NCBI GenBank assembly: GCA_934597725.1 | Contig: CAKTSK010000047.1 | Span: 1 to 9,181, forward strand | Source of the DNA: an uncultured Eubacteriales bacterium | Lineage (GTDB): Bacteria > Bacillota > Clostridia > Oscillospirales > Oscillospiraceae | Direction of reading: 5' to 3' | Length of the DNA: 9,181 nt | Shown: positions 1 to 5,468 of the stretch, piece after piece | How the letters are laid out: every line of letters starts with the position of its first letter | Position numbering within the stretch: position 1 is the stretch's first letter | Program-made: the position numbers and the translations under genes | The notes under the pieces: model-generated | Told to the model about the DNA's origin: nothing | Database searches by the model: none | The model's input: only the letters and a program-made list of their open reading frames with translations

Positions 1-78
1 ATGAATCTTAAAAGAATCCGCAGCGAATATTTAGACGAGCAACCAACGATAGAAACCTTCTATCTTCTCGGACGCTGA
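1..78 (+). CDS. Possible 3' end of an upstream gene, or tiny 25-codon ORF
   Basis: Frame 1 is open from the first base of the window to a TGA at 76-78. It reads as 25 residues starting with MNLKRIRSEY and ending FYLLGR. The ATG at base 1 may be an internal methionine, since nothing upstream can be seen. Codons such as tta, ata, aga and ctt are unlike the GC-rich genes elsewhere in the window, so if it is real it is probably the tail of a recently acquired gene. I do not recognise the family. A perfect 7-bp hairpin (48-54 with 58-64, 3-nt loop) sits inside it. Confidence 0.25.
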   Translation: MNLKRIRSEYLDEQPTIETFYLLGR

Positions 79-233
79 GACTACTTGATCTTTCTATTCT
101 CATATTCCCAAAACAATTATTGCGTTCCCAAATCAGTGCTTGTAAAGGGGCGGTCTCAAACCACGATCGTGTCCTCGCCCTCTATCCCAAAACAGAGCGA
201 GTGAGCAACGAGCGGCCTATCTCCCCCCGGGGT
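79..233. other. Intergenic stretch without a recognisable gene
   Basis: No open frame here has a plausible start, ribosome site and codon use. The first part (79-125) is AT-rich. A perfect 10-bp palindrome, CACGATCGTG, lies at 162-171. The base composition becomes GC-rich towards the hairpin array starting at 234. Confidence 0.5.
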
Positions 234-353
234 CCAGGGGCCGCAGCCCCTGGTGCTCTTTCCCCCGCTTTCTCCAGAGAAAGCGGGACCCCCCCACGGG
301 CAGTGGCCCCCACGGAGTGGGATACTCCGAATCTCTTGCCTGTATGACAGGCA
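234..353. repeat. Left copy of a multi-hairpin intergenic element, conserved block
   Basis: Five consecutive short inverted repeats occupy this block. They are 234-241/246-253 (8 bp, 4-nt loop), 264-273/278-287 (10 bp, loop CCAG), 294-297/303-306 (4 bp), 313-318/324-329 (6 bp) and 337-343/347-353 (7 bp, loop ATG). Their centres lie about 21-32 nt apart. The segment 254-353 reappears in inverted orientation at 9083-9181 with the same order of hairpins. No coding potential is visible. Whether it acts as RNA, as palindromic DNA or as a mobile REP/MITE-like repeat cannot be decided from one window. Confidence 0.75.
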
Positions 354-355
354 CC

Positions 356-612
356 ATCTTACGCTGTTGGTAACGGCGGCTCTTTCTTACCAACGTGGTC
401 GGTCACCGACTTTCTAACCAACGTAGTTGGCTAACGGCCTTCTAACCACCGTGGTTCAGTCGTCGGCGGTCCCACCCACCCGCTGGCAGGCGTTCGGTGG
501 TCGGCGTCTAAGGTCGCCTCCTACGGCTGCGCCGTTGGCCGTTGGCAACGGCGTCCCTTGAGACCAACGCGGTTGGTCACCGGTGTTTTTGGCAACGCTG
601 TTGGAGACGGAT
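356..612. repeat. Degenerate ~28-nt palindrome-bearing repeat units
   Basis: Short palindromes of the form ACCAAC-NNN-GTTGGT recur at near 28-nt spacing. They are 389-403 (imperfect), 418-430 (CCAAC-GTA-GTTGG), 444-456 (AACCAC-C-GTGGTT), 563-577 (ACCAAC-GCG-GTTGGT, perfect) and 593-603. A related, less symmetric unit lies at about 359-373. An additional perfect 8-bp stem lies at 530-537/546-553. The flanks are partly shared too, with TTCTAACC before and ACCG or AACGG after. The section 470-528 holds more diverged, mostly unmatched sequence. It ends about 50 bp before the next gene, so it probably forms part of that gene's upstream region. Confidence 0.65.
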
Positions 613-662
613 TTTTCCACAGCATCTGAACTGTAAATCTATTTTGCGAGGAGTTGTTTGGT

Positions 663-1862
663 ATGAAAGCTCTTCCCTCTGACCCCCTTCTGCGCCCCGC
701 TGCCCGTCAGCGGCTCTGGGTCCGGCTGGCCATCCGGCTGGCGATGCTGGCCGCCCTGCTGGTGCTGGTGTTTGCGGCAGGACAGCCCCTGCTCAGCTTG
801 GGAATGCCTTTCCTGCTGGCCCTGCTCTGCACCTGGCTGACCGAACCCCTGCTGCGGTTTTTCCACAACCGGTGGAAACTTTCCCGCAGCCTCGGCTCGG
901 TGCTGGTCATCCTCCTGGCCCTGGGCACCCTGGGCGGACTGCTGGCCGCCCTGGTGTGGAAAGGCTGGACGGAGCTGTCCGCCCTGTGGCAAAACTGGGA
1001 CCAGGTGTGGCTCATGATCCAGCAGACCTATGACCAGCTCAGCCAAAGCCTGGGCAAGTGGCTGGCCTACCTGCCCCAGCAGGTCCAGGACACCGTCTGG
1101 AACCTCTCTGACCGCCTGCTGGCCTGGCTGGAAGAAAACTTCTCCGCCCTGGTGCCCCACACCACCTCCGCCGTGCGGAGCATCTCTTCCTTCGTGCTGG
1201 CCTTCCTCTTCTTCCTCATGGCCTGGTACTTTACCGCCAGCGACTACCCCCACCTGCGCCGGCTGGTCCGGGAGCGGGTCCCCCTGAGCCTGCGCCGGGT
1301 GGCCGGAGAGGGAAAGGCCGCCTTCACCGCCGCCTTCGGCGGCTACGTCAAAGCCCAGATGCTGGTCTCCCTGGGGGTCATGGGCATCCTGCTGGTGGGC
1401 TTCTGGCTGCTGCACCAGCCCTATTGGGTGCTGCTGGCCGTGCTGCTGGGCGTGCTGGACTTCATCCCCATCATCGGCTCGGGCACCGTGATGGTCCCCT
1501 GGGGCCTCATCCTGCTGGTGCTGGGCAACTGGCAGCGGGGCGTGGCCATGCTGGCCGTGTGGGGCATCATCTGCCTCTTCCGCCGCATGGTGGAGCCCAA
1601 GGTGGTGGGAGACCAGACCGGCCTGCACCCCCTGCTGTCCCTGCTGGCCATCTATGCAGGCATGAAGATCGGCGGCGTGCTGGCCATGATCCTGGCCCCG
1701 GTGCTGCTGCTCATGCTCCGCAACCTCTGGCAGGCAGGCATGTTCCATGACACCGTCCGGGACCTCTACCTCCTCTTCGGCGACCTCTACGCCCTGCTCC
1801 ACCGGGACCCGGAGAGCGGGATGCGGGACAAGCCCGCGCCGCCGCCGGCGGAAGAAAGTTAA
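663..1862 (+). CDS. ytvI: AI-2E family / YtvI-like sporulation integral membrane protein
   Basis: The 399-residue polytopic membrane protein belongs to the AI-2E transporter family (PF01594). The best subgroup match is YtvI, the sporulation membrane protein of endospore formers. Hydrophobic segments lie at about 22-40, 47-60, 76-98, 172-190, 231-250, 254-296 and 325-352. A soluble loop of about 70 residues (101-170) separates the N-terminal and C-terminal halves, as is usual in this family. The family signature is clear: DFIPIIGSGTVMVPW (266-280), then RRMVEPKVVG (307-316) and GLHPLLSLLAIYAG (320-333). The C-terminal tail is hydrophilic and proline-rich. I chose the ATG at 663 because GAGGAG at 648-653 is then 9 nt away; an alternative TTG at 654 would touch that site. 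Substrate is unknown; family members are linked to signal, sodium or lipid-related export and the YtvI role in sporulation is poorly defined. Confidence 0.85.
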   Translation: MKALPSDPLLRPAARQRLWVRLAIRLAMLAALLVLVFAAGQPLLSLGMPFLLALLCTWLTEPLLRFFHNRWKLSRSLGSVLVILLALGTLGGLLAALVWKGWTELSALWQNWDQVWLMIQQTYDQLSQSLGKWLAYLPQQVQDTVWNLSDRLLAWLEENFSALVPHTTSAVRSISSFVLAFLFFLMAWYFTASDYPHLRRLVRERVPLSLRRVAGEGKAAFTAAFGGYVKAQMLVSLGVMGILLVGFWLLHQPYWVLLAVLLGVLDFIPIIGSGTVMVPWGLILLVLGNWQRGVAMLAVWGIICLFRRMVEPKVVGDQTGLHPLLSLLAIYAGMKIGGVLAMILAPVLLLMLRNLWQAGMFHDTVRDLYLLFGDLYALLHRDPESGMRDKPAPPPAEES

Positions 1863-1883
1863 AAAAATTTCCACCGGCACGTC

Positions 1884-1921
1884 ACGAAATCTTCATAAAT
1901 GGCCGCTATACTGTCCACAGT
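1884..1921 (+). promoter_or_regulatory. Candidate promoter and inverted repeat before the HtrA-like gene
   Basis: A good -10-like hexamer, TATACT, lies at 1907-1912. No convincing -35 element is found at 16-18 bp spacing. The -10 runs into a perfect inverted repeat, ACTGT-CC-ACAGT (1910-1921), placed where transcription would start and so a possible operator. A further short hairpin (1930-1934 with 1939-1943) lies in the leader. Confidence 0.3.
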
Positions 1922-1975
1922 AAACAGAGCCGGCGGGAGCCGGATAGAAAGAGATCATATCCAGGAGGGTTCCTT

Positions 1976-3355
1976 ATGGACTATCAGAACAACGGACAAT
2001 GGAGAGACCGGGACGATCCCTTTTCTCCCCACACACAGACCCCTCCCTTCGCGGAGGGTCCCGGCCCCGACTTTTACGACGACGGCTTCGACCCCATCCC
2101 GCCCCGGCAGAAAAAGCCCCGGAAAACCATCAGCCCCCGCAGCAAGGCCACCCTGAAAGTGGTCGCCCTGTGCCTGGTGTGCGCCCTGGCCGGCGGCATG
2201 GTCTACCCGGTGTACCAGAACATCACCGGCCAGAGCGGCGGCACCACCCTCTACAGCGGCCAGCGCACCCCCACCCAGGTGGACGTGACCACCGTGGACA
2301 CCAGCAAAGAGCTGACCACCGCCGAGATCTATGCCAAATACGTCTCCTCCTGCGTGGGCATCACCGTGGACATCGTCACCACCAACATCTTCGGCCAGCA
2401 GGTCACCGGCGCGGCAGCCGGCTCGGGCTTCGTCCTCACCGAGGACGGCTACATCCTCACCAACTACCACGTCATCGACGGGGCCAACTCCATCAAAGTC
2501 ACCTTCTCCGACGGCAAGGAGTACACCGCCACCTATGTGGGCGGCGAGGAAAAGAATGACATCGCCGTCATCAAAGTGGACGCCACCGGCCTGACCCCCG
2601 TGGTCATCGGCAAATCCAGCGACATGCTGGTGGGCGAGCAGGTCACCACCATCGGCAACCCCCTGGGCGAGCTGACCTTCTCCGAGAGCACCGGCATCAT
2701 CTCCGCCCTGGACCGCACCATCACCATGAGCGACGGCACCCAGATGAACATGATCCAGACCGACTGCGCCATCAACTCCGGCAACTCCGGCGGCCCCCTG
2801 TTCAACAACCACGGCGAGGTCATCGGCATCGTCTCGGCCAAATACTCCTCCAGCGGCAGCAACTCCTCCGCCTCCGTGGAGGGCCTGGGCTTCGCCATCC
2901 CCATGGATGACGTGGCCGACATGGTCTCCGAGCTGGTCACCAACGGCTACGTCACCGGCAAGCCCATCCTGGGCATCTCCGTGGAGGACGTGTCCGAGAA
3001 CGTCCAGTCCTACGGCGTCCCCGCCGGGGCCATCGTCCGGGCCGTCACCCCCGGCCTGTGCGGCGAAAAGGCCGGCCTGCAGGTGGGAGACATCATCACC
3101 AAGATCGACGACCAGGAAGTCAGCTCCGCCAGTGAGCTCATTGCCGCCAAGAACACCCACAAGCCCGACGACACCATCACCCTCACGGTCTTCCGCAACG
3201 GAGAGACCACCACAGTGAAGGTCACCCTGGAGGAGTCCACCCCCGAAAAGGAGGCCCTGCAGGAAAAAGCCCAGCAGCAAGCGACCCAGGAACAGCAGCA
3301 GCAACAGCAGCAGCAAGGCAGCAGCGGTTGGCCCTTCGGAAGCTTTGGATATTGA
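1976..3355 (+). CDS. htrA: Membrane-anchored HtrA/Do-like S1C serine protease with one PDZ domain
   Basis: This 459-residue envelope quality-control protease cleaves or refolds damaged secreted proteins outside the membrane. The N-terminal 57 residues are charged and cytosolic, followed by one membrane anchor at about 58-80 and a linker. The trypsin-like domain covers about 115-320. Its catalytic triad is visible: His165 in TNYHVI, Asp195 in NDIAVIK and Ser271 in GNSGGPL. A single PDZ domain spans about 328-420 and includes PGLCGEKAGLQVGDII. The C-terminus is unusual: after the PDZ comes a Gln-rich stretch with eight consecutive glutamines (440-447), then a Gly/Ser/aromatic end. AGGAGGG at 1963-1969 lies 6 nt before the ATG. 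A strong terminator follows, so the gene is probably monocistronic. The family (HtrA/DegP/YkdA type) is certain; the specific paralogue name is not. Confidence 0.93.
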   Translation: MDYQNNGQWRDRDDPFSPHTQTPPFAEGPGPDFYDDGFDPIPPRQKKPRKTISPRSKATLKVVALCLVCALAGGMVYPVYQNITGQSGGTTLYSGQRTPTQVDVTTVDTSKELTTAEIYAKYVSSCVGITVDIVTTNIFGQQVTGAAAGSGFVLTEDGYILTNYHVIDGANSIKVTFSDGKEYTATYVGGEEKNDIAVIKVDATGLTPVVIGKSSDMLVGEQVTTIGNPLGELTFSESTGIISALDRTITMSDGTQMNMIQTDCAINSGNSGGPLFNNHGEVIGIVSAKYSSSGSNSSASVEGLGFAIPMDDVADMVSELVTNGYVTGKPILGISVEDVSENVQSYGVPAGAIVRAVTPGLCGEKAGLQVGDIITKIDDQEVSSASELIAAKNTHKPDDTITLTVFRNGETTTVKVTLEESTPEKEALQEKAQQQATQEQQQQQQQQGSSGWPFGSFGY

Positions 3356-3397
3356 CCCCGCCCCTGGGGCGGACCACGGTCTGACGACACAAACTGC

Positions 3398-3450
3398 AAA
3401 ACTGCCCCGGGCGGCTCTGGATCGACAGGGCCGCCCGGGGTGCTGTTTTC
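3398..3450 (+). terminator. Intrinsic terminator after the HtrA-like gene
   Basis: A perfect 11-bp GC-rich stem (3405-3415 with 3430-3440) has a 14-nt loop and is followed by TGCTGTTTTC. The pairing extends past a small bulge through AAAAC (3398-3402) with GTTTT (3445-3449), so it may also stop transcription on the opposite strand. A smaller hairpin (3473-3476/3481-3484) with a later T6 run at 3494-3499 could give a second stop. Confidence 0.8.
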
Positions 3451-3502
3451 TGGCGCGCGCCGTTCCTTTGCTCCCGTCTGCGGGGGTTTGCGCTTTTTTC
3501 AA

Positions 3503-3555
3503 ATGATTGTGTATTTTTCAGTATGATTGCTTGGTTTTTGCGTAAAATTGTGTAT
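3503..3555. promoter_or_regulatory. Phased direct repeats, candidate HicB operator
   Basis: ATTG occurs at 3506, 3526 and 3547, which is 20 and 21 bp apart, or two helical turns each. The first and third copies share nine bases, ATTGTGTAT (3506-3514 and 3547-3555). The first and second share ATGATTG (3503-3509 and 3523-3529). The last copy overlaps the -10 element. DNA-binding HicB antitoxins commonly repress their own promoter, so this is a reasonable but untested operator. Confidence 0.4.
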
Positions 3556-3558
3556 AAT
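3531..3558 (+). promoter_or_regulatory. hicAB promoter
   Basis: A consensus -10 TATAAT lies at 3553-3558, with TTGGTT at 3531-3536 as a weak -35 and a 16-bp spacer. The start of transcription would fall near 3564-3566, leaving a leader of only about 16 nt that consists almost entirely of the ribosome binding site for hicA. Confidence 0.65.
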
Positions 3559-3580
3559 AGAAGTGGGAAGGGGGTGTGGT

Positions 3581-3775
3581 ATGACACCGAGGGACAAAGC
3601 AATCGCAGAACTCAAAGCAGAGGGGTACCGGTTTGAACGTCACGGCGGAAACCATGACCTCTATTACAACCCAGACTTGAAATGCACCATCCCGGTAAAG
3701 CGCCACAAGTTTAGCGAAAATGCACTCCGATACATACGAAAAGAAATGAAACAAAATCGGATGGGCAGGGGCTGA
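3581..3775 (+). CDS. hicA: HicA-family mRNA interferase toxin
   Basis: This 64-residue protein matches the HicA toxin family, small double-stranded-RNA-binding-fold proteins that inhibit translation by cleaving mRNA. The order is helix 1 (TPRDKAIAELKAEG), then the strand with the hallmark RHGGNHDLYYNP (20-31) carrying the expected catalytic His25, then CTIPVKRHKF and a C-terminal helix ENALRYIRKEMKQ. The family's usual motif is G-S/N-H, present here as GNH. The ATG at 3581 was chosen because GGAAGGGGG (3566-3574) precedes it by 6 nt; upstream in-frame starts would lie on the promoter. hicB follows after 34 bp, the standard toxin-first order. Base composition is visibly less GC-rich than the neighbours, which suggests acquisition by transfer. 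Confidence 0.88.
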   Translation: MTPRDKAIAELKAEGYRFERHGGNHDLYYNPDLKCTIPVKRHKFSENALRYIRKEMKQNRMGRG

Positions 3776-3809
3776 GGTCCCGCCCTCCACACCCATCAAG
3801 GAGGTTGCC

Positions 3810-4208
3810 ATGAAATACACCTATACCGCCGTTTTTACGCCCACAGAGGACGGAACGGAGTTTTATGCCAAAATCCCTGACCTCCCTGGCTGCGTGACCA
3901 CCGGCGATTCCATCGAAGATGCGCTTGCACAAATCACCGACGCCGCCTCCGGCTGGCTGGTCGTTGCCGAGGATGAGGGGCTGCCCATCCCTGCGCCTAC
4001 CGCGCAGAAAGCCATTGTCTGCGAGCCGGAAGCCATTTTTTCCCTCATTTGCATTGATACCATCGCCTATCGCGCCTTGACCGACACCCGTGCCGTCCGA
4101 AAGAACGTATCTCTCCCCGCGTGGATGGCAGACCTGGCAGAAAAGCGCGGGATCAACTGCTCTCAGGTTTTGCAAGACGGCTTGACCGCCCGGTTCCATA
4201 CCGGCTGA
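3810..4208 (+). CDS. hicB: HicB-family antitoxin
   Basis: The 132-residue antitoxin partners HicA by masking its active site. The N-terminal HicB domain (about 1-70) has the typical start YTAVFTPTEDG-FYAKIPDLPGCVTTGDSIEDAL, a degraded RNase H-like fold in this family. The C-terminal region VRKNVSLPAWMADLAEKRGINCSQVLQDGL (96-125) looks like a ribbon-helix-helix or related DNA-binding module. That would allow autorepression of the hicAB promoter. AAGGAGG at 3798-3804 lies 5 nt before the ATG, a much stronger site than that of hicA; this fits the usual need for antitoxin excess. A strong terminator follows. Both genes appear intact, with no frameshift. Confidence 0.9.
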   Translation: MKYTYTAVFTPTEDGTEFYAKIPDLPGCVTTGDSIEDALAQITDAASGWLVVAEDEGLPIPAPTAQKAIVCEPEAIFSLICIDTIAYRALTDTRAVRKNVSLPAWMADLAEKRGINCSQVLQDGLTARFHTG

Positions 4209-4230
4209 TCTCCCGCCGCCCCCAAGGAAA

Positions 4231-4270
4231 CAAACCGTCCCCCGGCCTGCTGGCCGGGGGACTTTGTTGT
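4231..4270. terminator. Bidirectional terminator between hicB and the convergent gene
   Basis: A perfect 11-bp stem (4237-4247 with 4252-4262) has a TGCT tetraloop. It is extended by CAAA (4231-4234) against TTTG (4263-4266). On + it is followed by TTTGTTGTT; on - the matching side gives a GGTTTG run. The genes on either side converge here, so it plausibly ends both transcripts. Confidence 0.8.
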
Positions 4271-5002
4271 TCAGGGTCCTGCCGCCAGGGCCTGCTGATA
4301 GATCCCCAGCAAGCCATAGTAATTCATCAGGTCGGGGAACTGGTTGGCCGGGTGCCAGTAGTCCAGCACCAGCAGAGGATGACCGTTCAGCCGGCAGAAA
4401 TAGAACAGGTCCGGGTTGTGTCCGGCGGGATCGTCGGGGTCTTTCAGCGGCGGGCCGGGCAGGATATGCCCCAAGGCAGAGATGGTATAGCCGCACACCA
4501 GCACGGTGGGGTCGCACAGCTGGAGCTGCCGGTACAGCTCCGCCCGGTCGGCGGCGGCATACTGCCGGATCTCCGCCATGTGGGACCGGGTCTGGCCGCT
4601 GCGTTTCTTCACGTTCATCACGGCCATCGCCCGCAGCAGGGTGTCTCCGGTCTCCGCTGCGGCCTCGGCAAAGGGGCAGAGGCGGCCGGCCGTGGTGTGG
4701 AGCAGCCCGTAGGTCCACAAGGCCACGCGGCGCCAGGTGCGCCCCCGGACCCGGTCCATGGGGAGCAGATGGTCCTGGACCAGGTCCCAGTCCCGGCTGC
4801 CGTGATAGGCTTCCTTCAGCAGGAACAGGGGCCGCACCGGCTGGGCAAACCACTGGGCGGGGCAGACCACGCCGTCCCGGACAAAGACCCCGGCGGTTTG
4901 GTCCAGGCCCGCCCGGGCGTGTTTTTCCTTCCAGGACCGGAAGAGAAGATCGGCCTCCCGGCGGTAGACGGCGGCCCGGTGGGCGGGGGTGGAATGGGTC
5001 AT
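4271..5002 (-). CDS. Uncharacterised protein with uracil-DNA-glycosylase-like motif order
   Basis: I do not recognise this 243-residue protein by name. It has no signal peptide or membrane segment. Four short motifs occur in an order and spacing like family 4/5 uracil-DNA glycosylases: a hydrophobic strand ending RPLFLLKEAYHG (57-68), MNVKKRSG (129-136) like the TNVVKCRP motif, PTVLVCGYTISALGHIL (165-181) like the strand before the conserved LG, and LLVLDYWHPAN (210-220) like the C-terminal HPS/HPA catalytic motif. The residues usual in the first motif (GE-PG) are replaced, so activity on uracil is doubtful. An [Fe-S] cysteine set is not evident. The ATG at 5002 is preceded by an AGGAGGAGG ribosome site on the minus strand. 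It is monocistronic, convergent with hicAB and divergent from glyQS. The gene call is firm; the superfamily link is inference. Confidence 0.85.
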   Translation of the reverse strand: MTHSTPAHRAAVYRREADLLFRSWKEKHARAGLDQTAGVFVRDGVVCPAQWFAQPVRPLFLLKEAYHGSRDWDLVQDHLLPMDRVRGRTWRRVALWTYGLLHTTAGRLCPFAEAAAETGDTLLRAMAVMNVKKRSGQTRSHMAEIRQYAAADRAELYRQLQLCDPTVLVCGYTISALGHILPGPPLKDPDDPAGHNPDLFYFCRLNGHPLLVLDYWHPANQFPDLMNYYGLLGIYQQALAAGP

Positions 5003-5069
5003 GGGAACCTCCTCCTTTCCCGTTCAGGAAACCACAGCCGGGGGAAAAAAGCAACCCCGCAAGAGAAAA

Positions 5070-5119
5070 CCGCGAAAACTATCCACAAAATCGTCCCCTT
5101 TTGTGGACAGTTTCAGCGG
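5070..5119. repeat. Imperfect 21-bp inverted repeat in the divergent spacer
   Basis: Arms 5070-5090 and 5099-5119 are complementary at 18 of 21 positions, with an 8-nt loop. The inner 9 bp (TCCACAAAA/TTTTGTGGA) are perfect. It lies about 70 bp upstream of the minus-strand gene's start and 40 bp upstream of the glyQS -35 element. It has no following T-run on either strand, which argues against a simple terminator. A regulator binding site or a 5'-leader hairpin of the minus-strand gene are both possible. Confidence 0.6.
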
Positions 5120-5159
5120 GAATTTCCCCCGCCCCGGCAGCTGCGGCAGGGGAAATCCC

Positions 5160-5188
5160 TTGACGGGGGCGGGAAAAGGTGATAGAAT
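5160..5188 (+). promoter_or_regulatory. glyQS promoter
   Basis: TTGACG (5160-5165) and TAGAAT (5183-5188) are separated by exactly 17 bp, each matching the housekeeping consensus at five of six bases. Transcription would start near 5195, just before the T-box leader. Confidence 0.8.
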
Positions 5189-5194
5189 ACCCCC

Positions 5195-5427
5195 GATGAA
5201 ACAGGCTGTGACCGGGAAGAGTACCCCCAATTCCCCGCCCAAGAGAAGAGCCGGTCGGTGCAAGGCTCTGGCGGCAGCGGGGGGAAGGCGCCCGTAAGCC
5301 GCGGGGAGGCAATGCCCCGCCGGTCCCCACCGTTACCGGGTTCGAGCGCGGGCCGCCGCTGGCGGGCCGAATTCAGGTGGTACCACGGAACCTTTCCGCC
5401 CTGAGCCAGATGGCTCGGGGCGTTTTT
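5195..5427 (+). promoter_or_regulatory. Glycine T-box riboswitch
   Basis: The leader has all main T-box parts and controls glyQS by sensing uncharged tRNA-Gly. Stem I contains the AGTA S-turn (5220-5223), the AGAGA element (about 5252-5256) and a distal hairpin with GGTGCAA in its loop. On the 3' side of the specifier loop, GAA is followed by GGC (5287-5289), a Gly codon, so the partner is tRNA-Gly(GCC). A stem III-like hairpin spans 5351-5368. The T-box sequence AGGTGGTACCACGG runs from 5375. The antiterminator pairs TCAGG (5373-5377) with CCTGA (5400-5404) and CGGAA (5386-5390) with TTCCG (5394-5398), leaving TGGTACC as the bulge. This excludes the terminator stem. Exact 5' end and stem II region are approximate. 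Confidence 0.93.
5397..5427 (+). terminator. T-box leader terminator
   Basis: An 11-bp stem (5397-5407 with 5412-5422, one G-U pair) has an AGAT loop and is followed by TTTTT (5423-5427). Its 5' arm overlaps the 3' side of the antiterminator, so the two structures are mutually exclusive, as expected for transcription attenuation. Confidence 0.92.
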
Positions 5428-5468
5428 GCTTTCCGGTCACAAAACCAACGAAGGAGTTTGAGGTTGCT

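Noticed and set aside
120..347. 75-codon + frame through the left hairpin array
   Set aside because: It begins with TTG without a ribosome site and runs through repeats that are conserved as inverted pairs, not as protein.
356..612. Possible CRISPR array because of palindromic units near 28-nt spacing
   Set aside because: Units are degenerate and adjoin one another without unique spacers of constant length, and no cas gene is visible.
639..1880. Long minus-strand open frame opposite the YtvI-like gene
   Set aside because: It is a low-complexity Gln/His/Gly-rich shadow caused by GC-rich codons. The + strand gene has clear family motifs and a ribosome site.
1911..1919. DnaA-box-like sequences (CTGTCCACA at 1911 and in the 5070-5119 repeat) as a replication origin
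   Set aside because: They are few, scattered and mismatched, with no AT-rich unwinding region or dnaA/dnaN genes nearby.
1955..3502. Minus-strand open frame opposite the HtrA-like gene
   Set aside because: Its composition is Gly/Val/Asp-rich with no domain. The + strand encodes an intact catalytic triad and PDZ.
3527..3580. Longer N-terminus for HicA starting at 3527
   Set aside because: It would lie over the -35/-10 promoter, and the ATG at 3581 has a proper ribosome site and matches the family start.
3711..5182. Long frames on both strands across hicB and the minus-strand gene (3711-5054 minus, 4121-5182 plus)
   Set aside because: They cross terminators and known genes and have biased composition. 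The 4271-5002 minus frame has the ribosome site and folded-protein-like motifs.
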